Assembly (NCBI GenBank): GCA_016712275.1 | Contig: JADJRI010000080.1 | Location: 1 to 23,966 of the forward strand | Source of the DNA: Planctomycetota bacterium | GTDB lineage: Bacteria; Planctomycetota; Phycisphaerae; UBA1845; UTPLA1 | Reading direction: 5' to 3' | DNA length: 23,966 nucleotides | Part shown: piece after piece, positions 1 to 8,067 of the stretch | Layout of the letters: the number at the start of each line of letters is the position of its first letter | How positions within the stretch are numbered: position 1 is the stretch's first letter | The notes under the pieces: model-generated | The model's input: the letters and a program-made list of their open reading frames with translations, nothing else | Told to the model about the DNA's origin: nothing | The model's database searches: none | Program-made: the position numbers and the translations under genes

Positions 1-2
1 TG

Positions 3-794
3 CCGTGGCTCTTCAGCGGGACCATCACGCAGTATTGGCCTTTGCTCGTCATGGGTTTGGCGTTCGCGTCAATGGGCATCGGTGAACTCTGCGAGCGTCG
101 CGGGCTATCCGTGCTGTCAAGACCGCTCGGGCATACGGGCTCATTCCTGCCGGTGTTGGCGATGCTCGATGTCTTTATCTCGGCATCCGTCGTCGACTTC
201 TCCATCGTGCTTCTCACGGCCGGCGCGTTTTACGCGGTTTCTGCCGCGCTGCGAAAATCCGTCTTCTTTGCGATGCTCGCATCCGCGGCCTTCACGGGCA
301 GCCTCTGGTATTTCCTGCATCACATGCCGGGGCTGGACATCACCCGGCATCCGCAGCTTTGGTTCATTCCGCCGGCGCTCGCGGTTCTGGCGGCCGGCCA
401 TTTCAACCGGGCGCGATTGAGCGCAGGCCAGCTTCGATCGCTGAATTTCGCGTGCCTGATCGCCGTTTATGTTTCATCCACCGCCGATGTTTTCCTGGTT
501 GGTGTGGCCAACGCGCCATGGCTGCCGCTGGTGCTCGGCGGACTGTCCGTCGCCGGCGTTATTGTCGGCATCGCATTTCGGATTCGATCGTTCCTGCAAA
601 TGGGCACCGGTTTTCTGTGCCTGGCATTGTTCACGATCATCTGGCATGCGGCGGAGGATCTTGGCTGGACATGGGTGTGGTATGTCGCCGGCATTGCGCT
701 GGGCGTGCTGATCATTACGATGTTCGCGCTCTTCGAAAAGAAGCGGGCCGAAATGACCGCGCTGCTCAAGGGCGTCAAGGAGTGGGAAGGATAG
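3..794 (+). CDS. Polytopic membrane protein, C-terminal part (cut by window start)
   Basis: The reading frame is open back to the first bases of the window, so the true start lies upstream; the first internal ATG is at 42. The visible 263 residues consist of about eight hydrophobic segments separated by short polar loops. They end in a basic, charged tail (EKKRAEMTALLKGVKEWEG) that probably faces the cytoplasm. I see no catalytic motif. The arrangement (many helices, a Trp-rich loop and then a final helix ending FALFEKKR) resembles the C-terminus of the very long uncharacterised membrane proteins common in Planctomycetota; that resemblance is from memory, not a search. The next gene on the same strand is also a membrane protein, but 276 bases separate them, so co-transcription is unproven. 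Function unknown. Confidence 0.75.
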   Translation, partial: PWLFSGTITQYWPLLVMGLAFASMGIGELCERRGLSVLSRPLGHTGSFLPVLAMLDVFISASVVDFSIVLLTAGAFYAVSAALRKSVFFAMLASAAFTGSLWYFLHHMPGLDITRHPQLWFIPPALAVLAAGHFNRARLSAGQLRSLNFACLIAVYVSSTADVFLVGVANAPWLPLVLGGLSVAGVIVGIAFRIRSFLQMGTGFLCLALFTIIWHAAEDLGWTWVWYVAGIALGVLIITMFALFEKKRAEMTALLKGVKEWEG

Positions 795-1070
795 CGGCCT
801 TGCGGCGCGGCTTTCCGAAAAAAACGGTCCGCCTCGTTTGACTTCGCGGCAAGCGCCGCCAAGTATTATCTGGATACAGGCGACGTGACGACGTTTGGCT
901 CGACGCGTTCATACATACGACTGCATTCATTCAATCCATTTTTCCGCCAGGCCATCACGCAAGTCACATTCCTGCATCACGACATCAAGTTTGGTGTTTG
1001 AAGGCGTTGCCGGCCTTCGATCGGATATACCGCGCGCCGGCGAACTCACCTTTTTTTGCGGAGGAAAGCC

Positions 1071-2732
1071 ATGATTCGCGAAATACACAGGCTGTCGTGG
1101 CGGCTGCTGGCGTGGTTCGTGCGTCGAAATCCGCTGTATTTGATCAGTGCGTGCCTCACGGCCGTCGGTGCGCGGCTGTTTCTGGTTCATCCGGACGACC
1201 CGGCGGGCGACTTCGGACTCATCCTTGTCACCCTCGGTGTACTTCAGTTCTATGAATGGGCCGTGGCTGCCATATTGGTGGCATTGTACCGCGCGAACCG
1301 TGCGCCGGAGGATCAACCTTCCCTCTTGCTTGTGGCGGCCGTGTTCTGGACCGGGCCGCTCGTGGCGACGATGGAGATGATCGCCCTGCGCTCTGGGCTT
1401 GGAACCGCGCTGGCGTTGATAGCATGCCTGATCGCCATCGCGGAGCTGCATGCCGTGTGCCGCATCATCCGTCTCCGACTGTCGCCGGCGACGCATGCCA
1501 TTGCCTCAGCTTGCCTTGTTCTTGTCGCGGCGACCGCGCCGCTTCTGAAAGCGCCCGTTACGCATGACGGAATGAACGAGGTTTATTTGTATGTTGCCTG
1601 GTGGCTGTTTGCGGCCATCACGGTTGTTTCGCTGATTCCGATCGGCCGATTGCGACGAGACGCCGCGTTGGGTTTGGTGGATGGCGGTCGTGCAAACAAT
1701 GGAAGTGAATGCGTGTTTCTGGCCATTACGATTATTGCCTCTCTCGTTCAACTGATCGGCTTGAATTATGCCTTCTTCTGCCATGCGTCGGCCTTTTATG
1801 CCTCGCCGTTTCTCATCGCGGTGACCGTGTTGGGCATGGCCATGTTGCAAAAGAACGCTGTTTGCTTTCGGGCCATTCTCGTGTTTCTCGCCGTCATCCC
1901 GGCGTTTGCCATCGGTCTTGCGTTCGAAGGATTCGATGAGGCCCTGCCGATGAGCGCCTTGCACCGGTGGCTGCGCGATCCGGTCCCGGGCATCGCCATG
2001 ATTGCCGCTGCCGCGTGGTGGTTCGGCGCCTGGCGATTTCGCACATTTACATTGCTTCACCTCGGCAGCATCGCATTTGCATTCGCGATCTTGCGGCTTA
2101 ACGATGAGTCGTTTCTCATCGCATTTCGAATTCGATCGATGCCCACCGTGCTGGCGATGTATGCCGCCACCGTTTATCTCGCGACGCTCGCATGGCTGCT
2201 TGCATCGCGTCGCGAAGCCCTTCTCGCGCTGGCGGTGAATCTGCTTGCAACAATTCTCCTGCTTGCGGGGAAAACCCATGCCGGCGGACTGATCATTTGT
2301 CTTGTGATCGGCTGGAGCGGACTGACGGCAGTGCATCTGATGGCCAAACGTCCCCGGCTTGTGCTGCGACTTCTGCCGATACTCTTCCTGGCGACCGTTC
2401 CGTGGTGTCTGCGGGCGGGTGATGTGTACAGGTATCAGCTCGCAATTCATGCCGCATCCTTGGCATGTTTTCTTGTCGTTCTCGGCCGATTGTGGCCCTG
2501 GACGCGTTATGTGCATGTGGGGCTCTTGCTTGTAGTGACGCACGCCGTTGCGGCCGGAGCGCAATTCGCCTCAAGAAGCGAGCAAGGTACGGCCATCATC
2601 GTGACGCTGGTGGGTTTCGCGGTTCTTGTCGGGGGAGCATTATTGAGTTGGAACAAGCCGCGTTTGTCCCATCTCGCCATGCCGCCGGACGACAGTGCAG
2701 CCGGCCCATCAACCGAACTGACAACGCCTTAG
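1071..2732 (+). CDS. Large polytopic membrane protein of unknown function
   Basis: The ATG at 1071 is chosen because GGAGG lies 6-10 bases upstream (1060-1064); an in-frame TTG at 1056 would place the start before that ribosome site. The 553-residue product has roughly 14 hydrophobic segments over nearly its whole length, with short basic loops and a soluble C-terminal tail (PRLSHLAMPPDDSAAGPS). No transporter signature, glycosyltransferase motif or heme-binding motif was recognised. Its general build resembles the membrane protein just upstream, so both could belong to one envelope complex or be diverged paralogues; this is inference. The gene is convergent with the lipoprotein gene that ends at 2795. 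A 5-bp hairpin (2743-2757) lies between them, but it has no T-run and is not a convincing terminator. Confidence 0.8.
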   Translation: MIREIHRLSWRLLAWFVRRNPLYLISACLTAVGARLFLVHPDDPAGDFGLILVTLGVLQFYEWAVAAILVALYRANRAPEDQPSLLLVAAVFWTGPLVATMEMIALRSGLGTALALIACLIAIAELHAVCRIIRLRLSPATHAIASACLVLVAATAPLLKAPVTHDGMNEVYLYVAWWLFAAITVVSLIPIGRLRRDAALGLVDGGRANNGSECVFLAITIIASLVQLIGLNYAFFCHASAFYASPFLIAVTVLGMAMLQKNAVCFRAILVFLAVIPAFAIGLAFEGFDEALPMSALHRWLRDPVPGIAMIAAAAWWFGAWRFRTFTLLHLGSIAFAFAILRLNDESFLIAFRIRSMPTVLAMYAATVYLATLAWLLASRREALLALAVNLLATILLLAGKTHAGGLIICLVIGWSGLTAVHLMAKRPRLVLRLLPILFLATVPWCLRAGDVYRYQLAIHAASLACFLVVLGRLWPWTRYVHVGLLLVVTHAVAAGAQFASRSEQGTAIIVTLVGFAVLVGGALLSWNKPRLSHLAMPPDDSAAGPSTELTTP

Positions 2733-2794
2733 GCAGGACATTCGGCAACGGGTGCCGTCAAAATGGCATTAAAGACACACAAAGCACCGGCCAC

Positions 2795-3292
2795 TCACGG
2801 CGCGACACATTCAATCGAGACCGATGCCTCCGCGGTGCAGCCGGCGCAAGCGTCGGCGAGCGGCGTATCGTCATGGTTGCGAAGACTGATTCGAATGGTG
2901 TGCGTGCCAACTGCAAGGTCGTTCGGCAGGACAATTTGCGTTTCCAAATCATGATCGATGACATGTTCGTCGGTGTCGGCCTCGCCGTCGAGGTAAATGC
3001 GGTAGTGGCCGAAAGCGCCGTCGGGATGATCATCATCTCCAATGCCAAGCGGATCGTCGCCGGTGGGATGTGCATTGTGCGACTTGGCGTCATCGGGTTC
3101 CACCAGGGTGAAATTCTCGATTGCCAGCTCGATGGCAACGGTATCTCCCGGCCCGAACTGAGAGCCCTCTCCCGGAGCAACAATGGACAATCGAACATTC
3201 GGCCCAAACAAGCTCAAAGCGTCGCAAGCCGAAAGAGCCGCAGGCAATGCAAGACAACACGTGACCGACATGTATTTAAAGATTTGTTTCAT
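2795..3292 (-). CDS. Small exported lipoprotein, last gene of the heme/NHL operon
   Basis: The start at 3292 is preferred because its ATG overlaps the TGA of the upstream NHL gene (ATGA, 3292-3289), which implies translational coupling; an in-frame codon at 3307 is possible. The 165-residue product begins with a basic n-region and hydrophobic core ending in LSAC, a good lipobox with Cys at residue 23. Aspartate follows it, which in Escherichia coli favours inner-membrane retention; whether that rule applies here is unknown. The mature part is acidic and predicted beta-rich. Phrases such as VAIELAIENFTLVEP, HYRIYLDGE and GTHTIRISLRNHDD are typical of an immunoglobulin-like fold that presents cargo or binds a partner. 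No enzyme motif is visible. Context suggests an accessory of the c-heme and propeller proteins encoded upstream. Confidence 0.75.
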   Translation of the reverse strand: MKQIFKYMSVTCCLALPAALSACDALSLFGPNVRLSIVAPGEGSQFGPGDTVAIELAIENFTLVEPDDAKSHNAHPTGDDPLGIGDDDHPDGAFGHYRIYLDGEADTDEHVIDHDLETQIVLPNDLAVGTHTIRISLRNHDDTPLADACAGCTAEASVSIECVAP

Positions 3293-4416
3293 TCCGCACC
3301 TGCCCAAGTCAGAAAAGAAGTTATCCTCCGAACACGATGATTGTATGCGTCGGCTATCCAGAGATTGCCGCTTGCGTCGAAATTGATGCCGGAAGGAACG
3401 TTCAGTTTGCAGCCCGAGGCGTCGGATGCATCCCCGATAAACCCGCTCGACTCGGGCATGCCGACGGCCGTCGTGATCTTGCCGGTTGCATCGACGCGGC
3501 GAATGACGTGATTGCCGGAATCGGCGATAAAAAGATCGCCGTTCGGCGCGAATCGCAGGTCATAAGGGCTGCTCAGCATGGCCGATGTCGCGGGTCCGTT
3601 GTCCCCGGAGAAGCCCTGAATTCCCGTGCCGGCAATCGTGGTTATTTTTCCGTCGGAGCCGATTTTGCGAATGGCGTGGTTATCCGTATCGCAGATGAGC
3701 AATTCTCCCTCGGGCGTGATGCGCAGGCGGGTTGGACCATTCAATTGTGCATCGGTGGCCGATCCATCATCGCCGGAATAGCCAGGCGCTCCGGTGCCCG
3801 CAACGGTTGAAATGATCCGGTTTGCATCGACATATCGAACGACATGGGCATCGATGTCGGCGACATAAAATCCGCCATTGGCATTGGGAACGACTCCGAA
3901 AGGCGCCGTCATTCTGGCACTGCGGGCGGGTCCGCCATCGCCGTCGTTTCCGAAATCATCACTGCCGGCAAGAATCTGCACCCGGCTGTTTGTGTCAATG
4001 GCGATCACTAGCGGAACATGGTCGCCGGCGATGAGAAGAATGCCCTTGCTGTCATATTCGATGTCGCTGGGATGATGAAGCGGGGCATCCTTGGCGAGGG
4101 AGCCCTCCTCGGGCGCGTCTTCAAAGTCCTGGCCGATGATGGTCTCGATGGTATTGTCGGCGTTGATGGCTCGAATGCGAATGTTGTTGAAATCGAGGAT
4201 CAGCGGTCGGCCGCCAGGTTCGAATTCGATGTCGAGGGGAAAATAGAGGCCGGTTTCGAGTGCCGGATGTCCGTCACCATTAAAAATGGACTCGCCGTTG
4301 CCGGCCACCGTGCAGATGACGCCGGGCCGGTCGCAGGGACTTTGGGCCGGATCGCAATCCGCACCCAACAGGGACATCAACATGACGGTCGCCAGGATGG
4401 AGTTGATCTTCGACAT
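3289..4416 (-). CDS. Exported six-bladed NHL-repeat beta-propeller
   Basis: The 375-residue product starts with a signal sequence ending SLLGADC-D, a Cys directly after the hydrophobic core but with Asp at the -1 position. It then contains six NHL repeats of about 45-55 residues. Each has the pattern (P-x-D/G-I-x-F/Y ... G-x-L-x-I-A-D-x-x-N-H-x-I/V-R-x-I/V) followed by a TTVAGTG-x-x-G-x-x-GD-G spacer; examples are LFIADSGNHVIRRVD and LLICDTDNHAIRKIG. Six repeats are enough for one closed propeller. NHL propellers bind proteins, RNA or ligands, and secreted ones often act as scaffolds. The start overlaps the stop of the upstream c-heme gene (TGATG at 4418-4414), and the stop overlaps the next start, so the three genes are tightly coupled. 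It is clearly related to the second half of the larger NHL protein at 5635-7949. Confidence 0.9.
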   Translation of the reverse strand: MSKINSILATVMLMSLLGADCDPAQSPCDRPGVICTVAGNGESIFNGDGHPALETGLYFPLDIEFEPGGRPLILDFNNIRIRAINADNTIETIIGQDFEDAPEEGSLAKDAPLHHPSDIEYDSKGILLIAGDHVPLVIAIDTNSRVQILAGSDDFGNDGDGGPARSARMTAPFGVVPNANGGFYVADIDAHVVRYVDANRIISTVAGTGAPGYSGDDGSATDAQLNGPTRLRITPEGELLICDTDNHAIRKIGSDGKITTIAGTGIQGFSGDNGPATSAMLSSPYDLRFAPNGDLFIADSGNHVIRRVDATGKITTAVGMPESSGFIGDASDASGCKLNVPSGINFDASGNLWIADAYNHRVRRITSFLTWAGAE

Positions 4417-4961
4417 CAGTTGTTTTGGGCCCCCTCGTTGATCCAGGTCTCGATGATGCCGATCTCGGTTTCGGATAAGGCCTCGCGAAGAAGCGGCATG
4501 CGAGCGCCCTGCCGCGGATTATCGCGGAGCTTTTCGATCATGAAGCTGGCGCCGGCATCACCGGGGACAATCGCACAAATGCCAAGTGCTTCCGCGTCGT
4601 CACCCGGCCCGAAGCTGGGATTGTAGTCCCGAAGCGAGTAGCCGTTGGAGGGAAACGTACCGCCGTGACAGCCGCCGGACAGGCAGCCGTTGGCCTGCAG
4701 AATGGGGCGCACATCGTTTACGTAGCTGATGGTTGTTCCCGTCAGATCGATGGGCGGCGGCGGACAACGTGGGTCGACGGCATTCGAATTCGAATTATTG
4801 ACCGATTCCTGCTCTTTGCTGATGACATAAAGCAGAGCCAGCAGGCCGGGGCTGCACGCTGCGGTCGTAAGCAAAATCGATGTAGTCAGAACAGCAAGTG
4901 AAATTGCCGCCACCATGTACACGGGCCTGCGCGGGGTCTTGGATTGATCTGGCGACATCAT
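4416..4961 (-). CDS. Planctomycete-type c-heme lipoprotein
   Basis: An N-terminal basic stretch, one hydrophobic helix and TTAAC-S form a lipoprotein signal. An asparagine-rich linker (VNNSNSN) follows, then a compact heme domain. The domain opens with ISYVNDVRPILQANGC and carries C-LSGG-CH, a CX4CH form of the heme c motif, with His as proximal ligand. It ends with a distal methionine region (RMPLLREALSETEIGIIETWINEGA), the closing signature of the planctomycete cytochrome c families; Met in RMP is the likely sixth ligand. The role is probably electron transfer at the cell surface or periplasm. No clear ribosome site marks the start: the ATG at 4961 is used, with 4958 and 4979 possible. The stop overlaps the start of the NHL gene downstream. 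Confidence 0.8.
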   Translation of the reverse strand: MMSPDQSKTPRRPVYMVAAISLAVLTTSILLTTAACSPGLLALLYVISKEQESVNNSNSNAVDPRCPPPPIDLTGTTISYVNDVRPILQANGCLSGGCHGGTFPSNGYSLRDYNPSFGPGDDAEALGICAIVPGDAGASFMIEKLRDNPRQGARMPLLREALSETEIGIIETWINEGAQNN

Positions 4962-5119
4962 GTGAATCCGTGCCTGCATTATCGATCGACGGATGTGTCG
5001 TCGAATGCACAAGCCGTGGTTTTTTCTGCGAGGGCTTCAGAGAAGAACCGGGTTTTTTGCGGATCATAACGCGCCATGCGCTGTCGGCCATAACCCGCAT
5101 TCGCATTTTCATTTGCGCG

Positions 5120-5638
5120 TTATTCGACCGTGCACATGTAATCACGTGCCGAGCAGTCATTGCGGTGGCACTCGATGCAGTCTGTCTTCGTATTGGTAAT
5201 CACGACGCGGCTCGTCGGGTTCACTTCCTGAAAATGCCAGTCTTTGTCTTCGTTGTCGAAGCCGGCCGCCTCTTTACGCATCACCGAGAGTATGTTCAGC
5301 TCGGAATCGTCGTCGCAGGTGCCGCCGGCGAATTCTTCCTTGACGATGATGCTGCCGACCGGCAGCGGATTCTCCTCCGCGAGATAAGCGGCCATGGCGA
5401 TGTCATTGGCCCACACCCGGATCTGCACGCCATCGTGTTCGATGCTGAAACGGCAGTTGCGAACCTCAGTGAATGTCGTGCGATAGTCGGCCGGAACAAT
5501 GGGATCAATGGTCGGATTAGCTGAGTCGCAGGTACCCCCAATCGCGCACGCCGCGAAAATGCACACGCCGGCGACCAGCCAGTGTCTCCCAAGAATCAAT
5601 CGATTAATTGTTGCGGAATTCTTGTCTGGTCCGTTCAT
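5120..5638 (-). CDS. Cytochrome P460-like secreted heme protein
   Basis: The 172-residue product has a signal region with hydrophobic core (HWLVAGVCIFAACAIGGTC-D), then a domain with the layout of the cytochrome P460 family. That layout is ADYRTTFTEVRNC near the start, H..VQIRVWANDIAMAAYL, the conserved PLPVGSIIVKEEF turn, then SVMRKEAAGF....DWHFQEV, and a C-terminal CIECH heme c motif. P460 proteins of ammonia oxidisers oxidise hydroxylamine using a heme cross-linked to a lysine. Several lysines are present here, but I cannot say which, if any, forms the cross-link. Two extra cysteines follow the heme motif (RNDCSARDYMC), which is unusual. The ATG overlaps the in-frame TGA of the upstream NHL gene once that gene's indel is corrected, so it is probably translationally coupled. 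The exact substrate is unknown. Confidence 0.8.
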   Translation of the reverse strand: MNGPDKNSATINRLILGRHWLVAGVCIFAACAIGGTCDSANPTIDPIVPADYRTTFTEVRNCRFSIEHDGVQIRVWANDIAMAAYLAEENPLPVGSIIVKEEFAGGTCDDDSELNILSVMRKEAAGFDNEDKDWHFQEVNPTSRVVITNTKTDCIECHRNDCSARDYMCTVE

Positions 5639-7949
5639 AGCTCCACTTTTCGCACGCGGGAATTAAATGTATCAGAGATGTAGAGATCGCCGTTCTTATC
5701 GAAAGCGATGCCGAAGGGCGGTTCAGCGAAGCATCGATGGCCGGTCCGCCATCACCCGAATATCCCTTGTCTCCGTTGCCGGCGATCAAATCAATCTGGC
5801 CGCTGGTCAGGTCGATCACGCGGACGCGGTTATTGTTGCAGTCGGCAAAATACAAACGGCCGTCGGGACCGATTTCAAGATCCTGCGGGAAGTTGATTTT
5901 TGCGTCGACTGCAAGACCGCCATCGCCGCTGTACCCTGCCTCGCCCGCGCCCGCAATGGTGGTCACTGCGCCGGTCGTGTAATCGACATCAAAGAATTCG
6001 AGCTTGCGAATGCGATGGTTGTTGGTATCGGAAAAGTAGAAAACGCCGTTGTCATCCATGGCAATGCTGCCCGTCGGCTCGGGGTTTCCGCCAGTGGGGA
6101 AATTAACCTGCGTTTCGAGCAACGCTTTGTCATCGCCATTGAAACCGGGCGGAGGCCCGACACCCATAACCGTGACGATTTCTCCGTCGCCGCCGCTGTT
6201 GACGAAATCCTTGATCATGCGGATGCGCTGATTTCGCTGATCAACGATCAGAAGATTTCCGCTCTTATCCAGAACCGCGTGCGCCGCCTGGTTCAGCCGT
6301 GCATCCTTGGCGGGACCGTTGTCGCCTTCGAAAGCAGCCTGACGACCCAGTGCAACGGTGACGAGACCGGTTTCGGGGTCCAGCATTCGAATCTTGTGAT
6401 TGTGCCAGGCCACAAGCCCCAACGTGCCATCGGGCATTTCAAACACATCAGTGGGGTGGTTGAGCTGAACATCGGTACCCGGCGCGCCCGGAGACGTCAA
6501 ATCACTCAAGTCGGGCGGCCCGTCGCCGACAAAGTCACCGCCGATCACTGTTCGCAGTTTACCATTCGAGAGAATCTCTCGCACTTTGTGATTGTTCCAA
6601 TCCAGCAGGTACGTCTTGCCGGATGGGGTGAACTCGATATCGAATGGCCAATAGAGCGCGGTCTCTAGCCGATCTTTGCCATCGCCATTGAATCCGGACA
6701 GGCCTGTACCGACATAGGTGCAAATCGAGCCGGGCACGCCCGTGCATTCAATAATTTGAACATTGTTGTTTGTATTGTTGTTGGCGTTGTGGTTGTGCTC
6801 GGCGGTACTGGAGATTCTTCGAATGCGATGGTTGTGCGTATCGGCCACATACACATCGCCGTTTGCCGCGACGGAGACACCATAAGGTCGATCGAGAAGC
6901 GCAGCATCCGCGGGACCGTCATCGCCTTCGAAACCGCGCTCGCCGGTGCCTGCGTAAGTGCTGATATTGCCGTCCAAATCGACCCTTCGAACGACGTGAT
7001 TCATGGTATCTGCAATGTAGAGAATGCCGTCGGCATCTACCGCGACATCGCATGGCGTATTGAGTTGAGCTGCAGTGGCCGGTCCGCCGTCGCCCGAATA
7101 CCCGGCCTCGCCGGTGCCGGCGATGGTATGGATTGTGCCGTCGGCTTCGATCTTGCGAATGCAATGGTTGCCGGTGTCGGCAATGTAAATGCGATCGTTC
7201 TTATCGATGCATATACGGCTGGCCGGCGGCGCGGCCTGCCCTTTGGGTGCATTGAGTTTCGCGTCTTCTGCCCGATCGCCGTCACCGGCGTATCCCGCCT
7301 CACCGGTGCCGGCCACGGTATGAATGATCCCGCTCGGTTCAAGAAGACGGATTCGAAAGTTCGCCTGATCGGATATGAAAATATTCTGATTTGAGTCGAT
7401 GGCGACGGAACTGGGCAGATCCAATATCGCCGCGTTTCCGTCACCCTCGTCGCCACCGAAGGATCGGGCGCCGGTGCCGGCAAGATTCTCAACAATGCCG
7501 GTGGTAAGGTCGAGACGTTTGACCTTGCTGTTGTGCCACGCGGCGATGACCATGCGACCTTGCGCATCAAATTCCACATTCGTGGGATGGTTAAACTGCT
7601 GCTTGGTCGCTTCACCATCGTCGGCGGGTCCAAGCTCTCCAGTACCGGCCACGGTTTCAATGGCATGTTCTGCGGTGATCCGTCTGATTCGATGATTATT
7701 CCAGTCGATGATGTAAAGGAGCCCCTCGGGGCCGACGGTCATGTCTTGCGGCAAATAGAGGTGGGTGTCGAGCGGATCGAGGCCATCTTCGTTCTGGCCG
7801 GCGACCCCGGTCCCAGCCACGGTTGTGATGATGGGCTTGGTTGGAGTGCTCGGCCCGAAAAGCTCGCAACCCGCAAAACCCAGTGCGGATATCAGTATTG
7901 ATAATGCAGTTATTCGACCGATTGCCCGTATCGCGCCCCTCATCAACAT
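5635..7949 (-). CDS. Exported double NHL beta-propeller lipoprotein (one indel near the 3' end)
   Basis: The start at 7949 (MLMRGAIRA...) sits 9 bases after GGTGGAG; the in-frame ATG at 7967 would include that ribosome site. The signal sequence ends LGFAGC-E. Twelve NHL repeats follow in two sets of six, separated by an asparagine-rich linker (HNHNANNNTNNNV), so the protein should form two complete six-bladed propellers. Near 5713-5719 one base is missing. Uncorrected, the frame runs on to a stop at 5604; restoring it gives the proper last blade (FGIAFDKNGDLYISDTFN, then SRVRKVEL). The gene then stops at 5635-5637, overlapping the P460 start as ATGA. The corrected length is about 771 residues. 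The protein probably scaffolds or docks the heme proteins encoded downstream; this is inference from the operon. Confidence 0.88.
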
Positions 7950-8067
7950 GGCATTTGTCTCCACCACTCAGTAGATTTGTAAACTGAAGTTTGGCCTTGC
8001 AAGAAAGATATCCGATTTCATGTGTTGGATCAATTGTTTCGGCCAGTTTTTACATCGGAGCGAACGG
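7950..8067. promoter_or_regulatory. Divergent intergenic control region
   Basis: This short stretch separates the divergent NHL/heme operon (-) from the porin gene (+), so it must hold promoters for both. It contains GGTGGAG (7960-7966 on the minus strand) that serves the NHL start. On the plus strand it contains GGAG at 8057-8060, seven bases before an in-frame GTG at 8068. I see no strong sigma-70 pair; a TTGCAA-like -35 on the minus strand lacks a good -10. No operator palindrome stands out. Confidence 0.4.

Noticed and set aside
1506..2564. A 352-codon minus-strand frame opposite the large membrane protein
   Set aside because: Its product is highly basic, rich in His/Gln/Arg and without a fold signature, while the plus strand encodes regular membrane helices with a good ribosome site.
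2743..2757. CGGCA-ACGGG-TGCCG as a terminator between convergent genes
   Set aside because: The stem is only five pairs with no T-run on either strand; too weak to call.
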